Below are positions 22,933-33,600 of a DNA stretch of 64,000 bases, piece by piece. The stretch is from assembly GCA_027559495.1 (NCBI GenBank), contig JAMXSV010000028.1, positions 1,984,001 to 2,048,000 on the forward strand, read 5' to 3'. The notes under the pieces are model-generated. The model was not told the DNA's origin, ran no database searches, and saw only the letters and a list, made by a program, of their open reading frames with translations. How positions within the stretch are numbered: position 1 is the stretch's first letter; every line of letters starts with the position of its first letter. Origin of the DNA: Aurifilum marmelostoma (lineage: Eukaryota > Ascomycota > Sordariomycetes > Diaporthales > Cryphonectriaceae). The position numbers were made by a program, and so were the translations under genes.

Positions 22933-23928
22933 ATGGACACCCTCGTTGCGAGATACACAAGGCCCGCCTACGCCCAGAACGAAGGCCTCACCGAGCAAGA
23001 CGAACTAGACATCAGCGATGCCGTCCCAGGTCCATCTCTCAAGTTTGCCATGCCTCCAGTAGCTCAGGTAAGGAAAGCTCACCGTCCTTTTGAGACCCCT
23101 CTAGCTCTTGCTACGGGTCGCCCTGCTTGCAGCACTTCGCAGCATCCTCTCCTTCATGCATCGGATCACCAATGAAACTGACATGTTCTGCTCTTCCCGA
23201 CCTAACAGCCCTCCTCCTGGCTCCGCGCCGCAACCGACGACCGCTCGAACCCGCAATGCCCCATCAAGATCGCCCACGGCACGACGACCCTAGCCTTCCG
23301 CTTCCAGGGCGGCATCATCGTGGCCACCGACTCCCGTGCAACAGCAGGCAACTGGATCGCCTCGCAGACTGTCAAGAAGGTGATCGAGATCAACAGCCAG
23401 CTGCTGGGCACCATGGCCGGTGGTGCCGCTGACTGCCAGTACTGGCTGGCCTGGCTGGGCATGCAGTGCCGCCTGCACGAGCTGCGCCACAAGCGGCGCA
23501 TCAGCGTGGCCGCCGCCTCCAAGATTCTCGCCAACCTCGTCTACCAGTACAAGGGCATGGGCCTCTCCATGGGCACCATGTGCGCCGGCGTCACCAAGGA
23601 AGAGGGCCCTGCCCTGTACTACATCGACTCGGACGGAACAAGGCTCGCCGGCAACCTGTTCTGCGTCGGCTCCGGTCAGACATTTGCGTACGGTGTGTTG
23701 GATGCCGAGTACAGGTACGACCTGACAGAAGAGGAGGCCCTGGAGCTGGGCAGTCGGAGTATCCTGGCCGCGACGCACCGTGATGCGTACAGCGGTGGCT
23801 TCATCAATCTGTACCATGTCAAGGAGGAGGGCTGGGTCAAGCACGGTTTCAGCGACACGAACCCAATCTTCTGGAAGACGAAGCTGGACAAGGGCGAATT
23901 CACGAACGTCACGAGCAACCTCGATTAA
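22933..23928 (+). CDS. pre2: 20S proteasome subunit beta5 (Pre2/PSMB5), 284 aa
   Basis: Chymotrypsin-like catalytic subunit of the 20S core. Exons 22933-23067 and 23209-23928. The propeptide begins MDTLVARYTRPAYAQ and ends ...IAHG, with autocleavage before Thr70 of GTTTLAFRFQGG; mature Thr1 is the nucleophile. Downstream are the active-site region VATDSRATAGNWIASQTVKK (the Lys lies in this block), LLGTMAGGAADCQYW and the C-terminal SGG block GGFINLYHV. Length equals yeast Pre2 (287 aa). The start is the ATG giving a normal propeptide. An AATAAA lies 175 nt past the stop. It forms a divergent pair with yos1. Identification is certain at family level. Confidence 0.97.
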
Positions 23929-24352
23929 GCGGGGGCAGTGATTGCGAGCGGGGTGGTGGCCTATAGAGCTGGATGCGGTGTACGAGAGGTAGAGGATTGG
24001 CATGAGACAATAGCTTGGGCAGCATGAACCTGCCCTCGAGTTTCATGCCCGGGCAGAACAGAAGGTGGTTACTATCCGTCATGCCGTGCCCTGTATCTGT
24101 ACAATAAATGATGACATTCTGACACCAATCCCTCGTGTCTTTGTTTGTTTACTTCATGCCATATGACCTGGCACAGTAATCTTTTATTGAAAGCTGGCCA
24201 TTCCACGATGCACAACAAGACCCCTTTGCTGACAGTACACCTGATACAGCTCAACGCATACACCCAAGTGCAACCATGACACGTTCTCCTATGAGGAGGT
24301 CCTACATATCGCTTCCCAGATCGTCTAGACCTTTTCCCCTCCCCCGTTACCT
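23929..24352. other. Convergent 3' region pre2 / qri7
   Basis: Short gap carrying the 3' UTR and polyadenylation signal of pre2 and the 3' end of the qri7 transcript. No coding potential seen. Confidence 0.6.
24103..24108 (+). terminator. AATAAA polyadenylation signal of pre2
   Basis: Canonical hexamer preceded by TGTAC, 175 nt after the pre2 stop; typical 3' UTR spacing for fungi. The cleavage site is probably 10-30 nt further on. Confidence 0.5.
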
Positions 24353-27215
24353 TCACTTTCCTCTAAATAAGACCGTTAACCTCTGGAACATTGTCAAAGG
24401 CTGTTGTTTCGACGGCGTATCCTCCAGATTCCCGACGAGTCTGACCTTGATGTCGTCCCGCAGCAGCTTCTTCTCGTTGATTTTTCTGCTTCTGCTGCTG
24501 CTGCTGGTCGTCGTGGTTGTGGTGGTTGTTGTGGTACCAGGCTTGGTTGAGCGAGGTTTAGTTTGAGTCGCTGGTAATCTCATCGGCTTCGACTTAGTAG
24601 ATATCTTCTGGGGAGGAGCTCGTGTCGTTTCGGTCTTCGTCTCTGCGGTGGGCTGCTGCTGCCTGTTGGAGAACACTCTCCTCGCGCGTAGCAAGGACTA
24701 TGCATTGTCAGTAGCCGGCAGATGAGTGAGCTTGGAAATTGCGTGGATGGCGTCACTCTAGAGGACTAGCCCGGCGAGTGTCGAAGGCGTCATTCACTGC
24801 ATATTTCGGGCACGATTCTCAGAGTGTCTCGAGATGAGGCAAGAGAACAGTCCTAGGACCATGAAAGGTGGTGCTTACCTGCTCCCGCGACGATCGAACT
24901 TGCTGTGCCGCCGTTTCGACAGGCTTGGTCTCCTGTGTCGATCCCCCATCATCCGCTGGTGCGGTGTGATTGGGAGCGCGAAGCCGATCCAAGGGGATTC
25001 CAGGCATCAGCGGTGGCTGAATGTTCTGCAGATATTTGGGGAGACGTTTGGGGAGACGAGGCTGCCTCATGGCGTGAGGAATGATCTCATCTTCCTTATC
25101 CCCCGCCAAGCTCGCCTTCTCTTCGGGGGGGGACACACCCATCACCTACTACACGCTCCTCGTCGCTCTGCCCGGGTCGCGCTCGCTCGGTTGCTGCATC
25201 TTTCTCTGTGAGCAAATCATGCCCACACCGCGAGATCCAGCAGTCGGCCCCGGAGATGATCTCCTCGATGCTCCAGGTATTGACCGGCGTAAACTCGTGG
25301 CTCGAGAGCCAGCCCTTGCAGTACATCTCTGCTCCGGCGAAGGCGATCATGGCGGCATTGTCGGTGCAGAAGCGCTGGCTCGGAGCAATAATCTCGATAT
25401 CCTTGAAGTCACGGGCTTTGAGTATGGACTGGGCGACTTCGCGCAAGAACATGTTGCTTGCCACGCCGCCGGACAAGACGAGAGCCGTTGGTGGTTTGGC
25501 CAGCAATTCCTTGTCGCTTTGGAGAGCCAGAGTAACTCTGCTCACTGGATAGTTGTAGATCGGTCAGCAACTGTTTTGGAGCTCGGGTGATACGCATGGA
25601 ATTGTCTGCATGAGACACCTCGGTGGGCTGGTCTGTGTGCATGAGCTCTGAAATACTCACTAACGTGCTCGAAAGCGATCCTCATTGTGTGATAAGCCAG
25701 CTCCCGCCTCTCGTCCTCCGGCATATCAGGTCTCTCGCGCAGAATGCGCAGGGTGCTACCATGGAAGGAGGTGAAATCATATTTCATCTCCCTCGACTCT
25801 GCCAACGGTGGCCTGATCTCCCATCCGTGTCTGGACGTGAAACTTACAATCTCATCGCAACGACGGAGGGGGGGCTCGTATGTCAACGTCGGGCGGAGCA
25901 TTTGCACGAATTCTTCCATGAGTTTCGGGTAGACAACGGTCGTGGCACCCCGAGGAACAAAGCCCTGGGGGGAGTACCTCCCTGGCAAATTTGTCCAGCA
26001 CGTCACCCAGAGCTACGCCATTCACCGAAGCCAGTATCCGGTGGCTGAGGACCGACGTGGTGTGTACCAACATCGTGTGCTTCCCGGACACAAGAAGTGT
26101 GAGAAAGGGGTAGTTGAGTTTGTTGTTGTCGGCGGTCAGATTCAACTCGTTCTCCCTGCCAGGCGTTAGAAGGGCCCAGAAACCGTTCCGGCGGTCCTCA
26201 AAGACATCGAGTGGTGGGAATGAATATGACAATAACAGAGGTATAGGATCGAGGAGGGCTTCGCGTACATCAGAGGGGTCAGGGCGTGTGCCTGCATATG
26301 CTGCACCGGCCAGACACATTAGATAACTTCCTCTTTCGATATATATTGGATTTTAAGCAACCGTGACCACAGACATATGACCACTTACGTGAACACCGAT
26401 GGTTGGCACTGACCAGGCAACGGAGCTGTCCGTAACAAAGAGTCAGCATTCGGCAGAGGAGTAGTAAATGCGTGAGCATTCGGCACGCTGCGTGTTTGAA
26501 CTTTGGGAACGAAATACCCACAGTGCCTCTGTTATCGACATCAGGGTCAGCCATCCATGACCTAGGTCCACGGAGTTCCCCTGCTGGGAAACACCGAATA
26601 TGAGGGGAAAGGAACAATCACCTACTGGCCATATTCACACCGACGCTGAGACAGCCGCCCATGCCAGGACCTCGAGTCACGGCTATCAGATCTGGCTTTT
26701 TAAAGAGGTACGGAGGCTGCATATACGACATGGCGTTGAGAAAGTCCAGGCCGCGAGCCGCAGAGGAGTTTACTTCCTCGGTTGATATCGGAATATATCC
26801 GCTATTGTGCATGGCAGGGGGAAACGACTGCATCGCCTTGTGGATGAGTCCAGGTAAGCTGTTGACCTCACATGATCAGCACATGATTGCAGTCCTCCCG
26901 ACGGCTCTTCCTGTCTGATACATTCACGGTGAGCAAAGGAGAAGGGTCTCACTGCTTGGTGTGGCTCTTGACAGCCTCGACCGGGTGAATCCCTCGGAGT
27001 TCATGATTGGGACAAGAGATTCGGCCGCTGTAAAGTAATTGGGCAGGCTGTGTCCCAAGGGCCGTCTTGTATAGAGCCACACATGTGTCGTCTGCCGATG
27101 TCTCAATAGCCAGTATCCTGAGGGGTTTGTGCAAGATTCGAGGGTGTTCGAACAGGGCGGGACAATAGAGACGGGGTGTGGCCGCCAGCCTCAGCACGGC
27201 GAGTTGCTGTGTCAT
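24353..27215 (-). CDS. qri7: Mitochondrial tRNA t6A37 threonylcarbamoyltransferase, Qri7/OSGEPL1 type, with long C-terminal extension; three homopolymer indels
   Basis: Kae1/TsaD-family enzyme that makes t6A37 on ANN-decoding tRNAs, here in mitochondria: the first ~50 residues (MTQQLAVLRLAATPRLYC...) are basic and lack acids until the core ILAIETSADDTCVAL. Exons: 27215-26953, 26858-26622, 26425-26389, 26300-25661, 25544-24879, 24697-24353. Metal motif HMQAHALTP, then FLTLLVSGKHTMLV, LVLSGGVASNMFLRE and CTDNAAMIAFAG follow in family order. The frame breaks at 26275-26278 (one base short), 25967-25972 and 25125-25132 (one base long each). With those corrected, all six exon phases agree and give 728 aa, against about 400-450 for the core enzyme. 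The extra ~280 C-terminal residues are basic and Ser/Thr-rich with a ten-Thr run. Deviations: ETSADD for the usual ETSCDD, and SGKHT for SGGHT. The extension is supported only by splice signals and phase. Confidence 0.85.
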
Positions 27216-27881
27216 CTTATGAGGGTGACCATGGAAGTTGATGCCCGTCCTGGGCTGCAATATGCAGAAGATGATAAGAGTTATGGGTGGTGATGTCTCG
27301 CAATATCAAAAGGAGAACCATAAACCAAAGAATTAAGAGGCCGTCACGCCATGGGCGGTCGAGTGCTGTGGTGTCTTAAGGGGTTGTTCACACTGTCAGA
27401 GTTAAGGGCAACAATAATCATGATGTAGCAACAACGCCAGATTGTATGCGTGTGTGCCTCCGTGTGTGTACCATGGGGCAAGCGTGAGTCTATCTGGCCT
27501 TCTGCTGGCACTTCAAGATTGGTGAACGGTATTGGGTGGATTGGTATTGTGTTGTGGTGTAGAGAAGCGAGCCTTCCATGATCAAGGCTGATGGAAGATC
27601 TGGGCAAAAAAGAAAGAGGAAGAAAAAAAAAAGTCCCTAGTACCAGGACCCTTGTTGCGTGGAAGGCGCGTCTGCATCACTGCCACTGACAGCACTATAA
27701 AGTACGTATGATGGATGGTAGGTGCAACAACCCTGTACTTTTTACCCCCCAAGACCCCTCTAATCTGATCCCCTTGTCAGCCAGCACCCACTAGTGCCTG
27801 CTCTTCACATTGCACGAGTAGGCTTCGGCTGTTCAGCATAATGACAGCCCTGTAGCTGCCGAAACACCAGACCAGACTGCC
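27216..27881. other. Intergenic, upstream of qri7
   Basis: Promoter region of qri7 and 3' flank of the NIF3-like gene, both on the minus strand. Contains short TG/GT-rich patches near 27447-27470. No coding potential recognised. Confidence 0.45.
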
Positions 27882-28295
27882 TCAAAATTCCTTGATCTCG
27901 TACACCTCGTAGGGAGCTTCTTCATAAGGGTGAGCCCTGATGCAAAATATTCAGTACTTTGTTTTCCCTTGTGTCTCCACCAGGGGAGGAAGACATGGCT
28001 TAAGGGAACGTGGGACCAACTTCTTCAAGGCCTCCACTGCCTTCTTGGTACATTCTTCGCCAACACAGAGGGTCTCGACGCTGGCCTCTTCCACCTTCTC
28101 CAGAACGCCGACCTGGCCAATGTTCGGGTTGGCAGTGGCTCCTGGGCGAAATTGGCCGGTTCCGATGGTCTGCCAGGCACATTCGGTGTAGTTCCCAGGG
28201 CCTGGGTAGCGTCCTGCCCCGGCTGCAAAGACAGCCGTTTTGACAGCTTCCAGTGCGGGCAGGGGAACGCGAAAGACAAGCTTGTATTTGGCCAT
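27882..28295 (-). CDS. Small NIF3/YqfO-domain (CutA-like fold) protein, 109 aa
   Basis: Stand-alone version of the small domain found inserted in NIF3/YqfO proteins and related to CutA. Its biochemical role is not established, and some databases label relatives GTP cyclohydrolase 1 type 2. Exons 28295-28021 and 27936-27882. It starts MAKYKLVFRVPLPALEAVK, then AGAGR, WQTIGTGQFRPGA and the family-ending block AHPYEEAPYEVYEIKEF, which lies on the second exon. The intron donor reads GTTGGT, which is weak; joining there is the only choice that keeps phase and links ...VEALKK to AHPYEE. The length is normal for the fungal form. The same-strand neighbour qri7 is 0.67 kb away, with no sign of co-transcription. 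Confidence 0.88.
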
Positions 28296-29427
28296 GTCTG
28301 TTATTACTGTCGCTGCTCGATCGCATGCAGAATTTCTCTTGCCTGGGGAAATGTTGAAGTTGGAGAAGAGGCTTTTGTCCGAGTTGACGTTATCAGCAGC
28401 AGGAAGATTCATATGCCTATTTAGCCGGAGAGGTGCTGCGGGGGCAGCGTCGGAAGCAGCCGTCAACGTCCGTCACTGGAACCTATAGTGGCGCTGGAAA
28501 CCTGATAACCTTCTTCTCGCTGAACTCAGCCTGTGTCAGCATTATCTCAGTCCCATTCATCTTACTACTACTACTACTTCTACTGAATGCGACACTGGAC
28601 ACTATGTAAGAAGAATGAGAAAGGGGATTAGAATACTTGCTCTTGGCCGGGACCCCAGGTCGAGGGTTTCCTCATCTGCCCAGTCTTCCACCAATATACT
28701 GGAGGCCTAGGAAAGTTGCCACGCGCGAGCATACTATCCCTAATCTCTGTCTCTACGGGCACCCTCCGGTATTTATTCTGTTGTTGCTCTTCTATTCCTT
28801 TCCCGACCAAGTCCGAATAGGTAGCCATCGGTTCGCAGCTCATTGGGTAGTCCAAATCGAGGCTCATCAGCACCACGCGAGGACACCAGCCCTTCGAGCT
28901 TTTTTTTTTCTCTTTCTTTCTTTCCTTTCTTCCAAAAATTGATCTAGTCCAAAGCAATCTGCTTCTAATTTCCTCATTGACCATCCAAGATCAATTATTC
29001 CAGCCTATTGTCGTGTACACTTGCACGGATTCCAAGAACCACCGAGGACCGCTAGAGCCCAAGCCTGGCCTTCCTTTTCCCACACCCGAACGGTAAGATA
29101 TACTCCAACATCACGGCTGGATACCAAGCCTAGAGCGCATATTTTGATTCACATCAACAAATATCTGTTTTAGTTCAGATCTTGATCAACACGTCACCCT
29201 CCATGTCATCTCATTACCATTGCCATACTGGTGGAATATAAGCGACAATAAGGTCGGTCTTGCTGCTCTGTGGTAAACCTCGGCCGGTCCGGGCCGCGCA
29301 ATGAAACCCTCAACGGCCCACCGGCCTTCCCTTCTACACAACGCCAATTCGCACAAGAAGGCCCACAGCTGTCGCACATACATAATTTTCCTCGTGGAGC
29401 CACAAATTCATCCAATACCACCAAGTC
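28296..29427. other. Intergenic between NIF3-like gene and tRNA-Gly
   Basis: Promoter of the NIF3-like gene plus the 5' flank of the tRNA gene. On the minus strand an ATG frame of 118 codons (28628-28984) reads somewhat like protein and is listed separately with low confidence. Nothing else recognised. Confidence 0.45.
28628..28984 (-). CDS. Possible orphan ORF, 118 aa
   Basis: Single ATG-to-TAA frame with no match I recognise. The first 35 residues are very basic and include a poly-Lys segment encoded by an A-rich tract. The rest has mixed composition with blocks such as MSLDLDYPMSCEPMATY and RPPVYWWKTGQMRKP, less biased than random frames nearby. It would be head-to-tail upstream of the NIF3-like gene. 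It could be a lineage-specific gene, the remains of a coding exon, or chance. No splice extension was found. Confidence 0.22.
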   Translation of the reverse strand: MVNEEIRSRLLWTRSIFGRKERKKEKKKSSKGWCPRVVLMSLDLDYPMSCEPMATYSDLVGKGIEEQQQNKYRRVPVETEIRDSMLARGNFPRPPVYWWKTGQMRKPSTWGPGQEQVF

Positions 29428-29537
29428 GCGCAAATGGTTTAGTGGTAAAATCCATCGTTGCCATCTTCTTCACGACCTTCTCGGTTTATGACAGGAATTG
29501 ATTCGATGGGCCCCCGGTTCGATTCCGGGTTTGCGCA
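29428..29537 (+). tRNA. trnG-GCC: tRNA-Gly(GCC) with a 39-nt intron
   Basis: Acceptor arms GCGCAAA (29428-29434) and TTTGCGC (29530-29536) pair perfectly, with discriminator A at 29537. The D arm GTTT/AAAT, anticodon stem CATCG/CGATG with loop TTGCCAT (anticodon GCC at 29460-29462), and T arm CCCGG/CCGGG around TTCGATT all fold. An intron, 29464-29502, interrupts the anticodon loop one base 3' of the anticodon, the standard position for eukaryotic nuclear tRNA introns. The A box (TGGTTTAGTGG) and B box (GGTTCGATTCC) are the internal Pol III promoter. CCA is not encoded, as expected for a nuclear gene. Confidence 0.93.
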
Positions 29538-29540
29538 CTC

Positions 29541-29544
29541 TTTT
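29541..29544 (+). terminator. Pol III T-run terminator
   Basis: TTTT begins four bases after the tRNA discriminator base, the minimal Pol III termination signal. A second TTTT follows about ten bases on. Confidence 0.6.
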
Positions 29545-29914
29545 GCAATTCTTTTGCAGTTCCGTGATGTTGTTTTCTGTTGATGACTGCTTCCCTCTTG
29601 GCTATGCTGTGCGCTCTTCACACACGGCAACTATAGCATTTTGTCCGCAATCAAGAAGAAAGAGGATTTATTCTATTTTTTTTTCTCCCCTTCCTCCTTC
29701 CCAGCGAGCAGGTCGTATTGGACACTAAGAAGGTATGGTGGGCAGCTTGCAAATGTTGCTGAGACAGCCATATCTGACGGAAATGCAGCCAAAAGTGACA
29801 AAACCTGAGGTATGTATGCTTCATGCTATTGAGAACTGAGTGGCATGATCTATTTGTTACACTGCCAGACCGCAGCATCCGAGACACTTTCGCTGTGCTG
29901 CCTGAAGGTACTGT

Positions 29915-29940
29915 CGGGTCAGCAGCTAAGCCCTGACCCG
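29915..29940. repeat. Perfect 8-bp inverted repeat (hairpin)
   Basis: CGGGTCAG at 29915-29922 and its reverse complement at 29933-29940 with a 10-base loop. It lies about 380 bp downstream of the tRNA gene. Function unknown. Confidence 0.45.
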
Positions 29941-30602
29941 TCAGCCCTCTACTGCTGTACGCAGTGGGTAGTGCCCCAGCCTGTAGGGAAGCCCTCTAGG
30001 TCAACGCCCCACTAGACGCCACCAAGCCTAGCCCTAGCACCACCCGGGCAATGCTGGGCTGAGGCGCTGACAGTCTTGTATGACTGTTAGACTTGGGGAA
30101 GGATACCTCGCTCCACTTTCAAACCGAGATCATAGTGACTCACCCGCGACATAGACTGACTTCGCCTTCCTCATCCCAAGTTTTGGAATTTCCGTCTTGG
30201 ACGAGAGGTAGAAAGAAAACAATCTTTGCCCCGCCTCGTATGAGACCGCATCTGTGACTTTCTATCACTGATAAATAATAGGTCGAAATCTCTTTTTCCC
30301 TCGTTTGCCCTCTCTCTTATTTTCTAGCCCTTCTCGATCTTGCCACACCATCATCCAGTGCGTTTGACTTTTTTTGGCGACTGATCAGCAAACCTTCACT
30401 TTCCACAATTTGCATTTCCACCATCCCAACTTTAGACCAGGCACTCGATAAAAGCAGATCACTGAATTTGTTTTCTCATTTCTCTTCTACCTCAGAAGTC
30501 GCTGTATTTCAAAAAGCGCAACACCCACAACAATACAAGTCACTTTCCACTCTGGCTTGCCACCGTCTGGAACACCACCTACCTGCACCCACGCCTCTCA
30601 CC

Positions 30603-33600
30603 ATGGCTGAAGTCGAGACACCACCCGCCAGCTCGGCACAGTCCCAAAATGCACAGAACATAGGCACCAGCCCAGCTCCTAGGAGAGGCAGGTCTGGCCG
30701 CGGAAGAGGAGGTCGAGGGTCTTCCGGCAGAGGTTCAGGTCGTGGGAGGGGGAGGACACCCTCCCCACACCAGCGGCCCTGCCGCCCCACGAGCTACTGA
30801 ACAAAATGCGAGCTCGCCAGCAGAGCAACAGGCCCCTTCGACCTCTGATGAACAATCAACGGCATTAGGGTCCCGGGGAGGTAGGGGTAGGAGAGGAGGC
30901 GGACGGGGTCGGGGCAGGGGAGGACATCACCTTGGACAGAACACGCAGATCGCTCCTCGAAGAACCTTTGGGGGTCAGCTCACCTCGACAGCAGCACAGG
31001 ATGAGGCTCAGGAGACGCCAGGGCTGAGTGGTGACGCTGCTGAGTTTGTGCCTGGCCAGGCCCACCAGCAGAAGGTGCGGCCACCAGCCAAACCTAAGGA
31101 CACGACGCCACAGCCGAGGGCGAGAAGAGCCTCGAAATCAGAGGCCCCAGACCTCACGACACGAATCCACGAGGATATCGACAATGGACAGTACGAGTGC
31201 GTCATTTGTTCGGGCGAGGTGGTGCGTACTTCGCGGATATGGACATGCACTCTATGCTGGACTGTTACCCACTACCACTGTACCAAGAAGTGGTTCAAGA
31301 GCCAGATGGAAAACGACAAGCAGCCGCAGGGCGCCGAACCGACGTGGCGATGTCCTGGGTGTAATTCGAAGTTGACAGAGGATCCAGGCTCCTATCACTG
31401 CTGGTGCGGCAAGGAGATCAACCCGCGGTCGACGCCAGGACTCCCACCCCACTCCTGCGGACAAACATGCTCCAAACCTCGCGGTACCTGTCCACACCCT
31501 TGTGGTCTGATGTGCCATTCAGGTCCCTGTCCTCCTTGCACCCTGATGGGTCCCGTACAGCCTTGCTATTGCGGGAAAAATACCTCGCAAAAGAGATGTG
31601 TTGATACAGATTACACCACAGGCTTCAGCTGCAACGAGGTCTGTGCAGACTTGTTGCCCTGCGGAGAACACGTCTGCCCGCAGAAATGCCATCCGGGAGT
31701 CTGCGGCGCCTGCGAGGTGATGGTCCCCTCGACCTGCTACTGCGGCAAGGAGACCAAGGAGATACCGTGCGACCAGCGAGATGACCTGCTCGAGTCTTTT
31801 AACTACGGACAGATGCAAGCTGCGACGGAGCGCGGAGACTGGTTTGAGGGCTCCTTCGCTTGCCAAGCACCCTGCACACGAAAGTTTGACTGCGGTGTTC
31901 ATCAGTGCCGAAAGGGATGTCACCCGCAGGAGGAAGAAGCGGCGCATTGTCCAAACTCGCCCGATGTCGTCACCCACTGTCCTTGCGGCAAGACGCCCCT
32001 GGAAGAGATCATGGCAGAGCCCCGACAGTCCTGCTCGGACAAGATCGAGCACTGCTCAAAGAAATGTGGTAAGACCCTCTCCTGCGGGCATCAGTGCCCA
32101 GATCTCTGCCACGTAGGAACATGCAATCCCTGCTGGCAGAAAACGGACATCAAGTGCCGATGCAGCAGAACTACGGTGTCGACAATCTGCCACGGAGTGC
32201 CTCCAGAGGAGACAGTAAAGCCTGAGTGCCCTCGAGTGTGTCGGGCCGTCTTAAACTGTGGGCGCCACTCTTGCGATGTTCGCTGTTGCCCTGGCGAGAA
32301 GAGGGCAGCTAAGCGTCAGGCAAACAGACGTCGAGCCGCTGGCCCGGCGCAAGAAGATGTGGAGGACGAACATATTTGCACGAGAACTTGCAACCGGCTG
32401 CTCAAGTGCGGTAAGCACTTTTGTCAACAGCTGTGTCACAAGGGACCGTGTCCGAGCTGCTTGGAGGCTATCTTCGAGGAGATCAGCTGCTCCTGCGGTC
32501 GCACCACGCTCTACCCTCCTCAACCGGTATGTATATCTTGTCTGCCTCAGACGGAACGGAGAAACGACAAACATATACTAATATTCTTCTATTTTCAGTG
32601 TGGCACTCAACCGCCGCAATGCCGCTTCCCTTGCACGCGTGCACGTGCCTGTGGACACCCTCAGGTGGAACACCAATGTCATCCTGACGACGTTGAATGC
32701 CCCAAGTGCCCGTTCCTGGTCGAGAAGACCTGCATCTGTGGCAAGGAAGTCCTGCGCAACCAACCATGCTGGTTCGCGGAGGCTCGCTGTGGTCGGCCCT
32801 GTGGGAAGCGCCTTAAGTGCGGGTACGTCAAACATTCACAAGAATTATGACTGGTGCGGACACATTTGACTGACATACTCATTAGTGCGCATTACTGCAA
32901 GATGCTCTGTCATAGAGGCGATTGTGAAGATGCAGGCGTGCCAGGATCCCACTGCACACAGCCTTGTGGCAAGCCACGCGAATCTTGCGGACATGAAGAT
33001 CTCGACCAGTGCCACGCACCGTTCTCCTGCAAGGAGGAGAGACCGTGTCAGTCAGAGACGTTCATCACCTGCGACTGCCAACGACGCAAACAGAAGGTCA
33101 AGTGCCTGTCTACACATCTCGACCCGCGGGGCCCACAGCGAGAGCCTCTCAAGTGCGACGAGGAGTGTCTACGCCAGAAGCGCAACCGACAGCTCGCCGA
33201 GGCCCTCAACGTCGACCCAGACCACACAGACGACCACATACCCTATCAGGACACCACGCTCCGGTTCTTCCGTGACAATACCGAGTGGGCCCAACAGCAA
33301 GAGCGCGAGTTCCGCGTCTTTGCCGAGTCGAGTGCCAAGAACATGCGCTTTAAGCCCATGAAACCCCATCAGCGACAGTTCCTGCACGGGCTCGCGGAGG
33401 ACTTCGGCCTCGACAGCGAGAGCCAAGACCCAGAACCACACCGGCACGTCAGCATCTTCAAGGGGGCCGCGGTTCGTCTCGGCACCGCGCAAGACGCTGA
33501 TGCAGTGCCTGCGACTCATGAAGGCGACCGCGCCCTCTCGGGCAGCGGCACCGGCGCCACCTCCGAACAAGCCTTCCCAGCAGCCGTACAACGCCCTCCT

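Larger units (their letters stand above)
29538..30602. other. Intergenic, upstream of NF-X1 gene
   Basis: Holds a hairpin-forming inverted repeat at 29915-29940 (CGGGTCAG / CTGACCCG around a 10-base loop) inside a GC-rich patch unlike its flanks. A long pyrimidine-rich 5' leader (about 30290-30600) precedes the NF-X1 start codon. No gene seen. Confidence 0.45.

Noticed and set aside
24100..24126. AATGATGAC...CTGA resembling C/D snoRNA boxes
   Set aside because: Boxes are only a few bases apart and overlap the AATAAA region of the pre2 3' UTR; no room for a guide sequence.
25955..25985. A 13-nt GT..AG 'intron' that would also fix the Qri7 frame
   Set aside because: Far below the size of any fungal intron; a one-base error in the C6 run is simpler and keeps the conserved residues.
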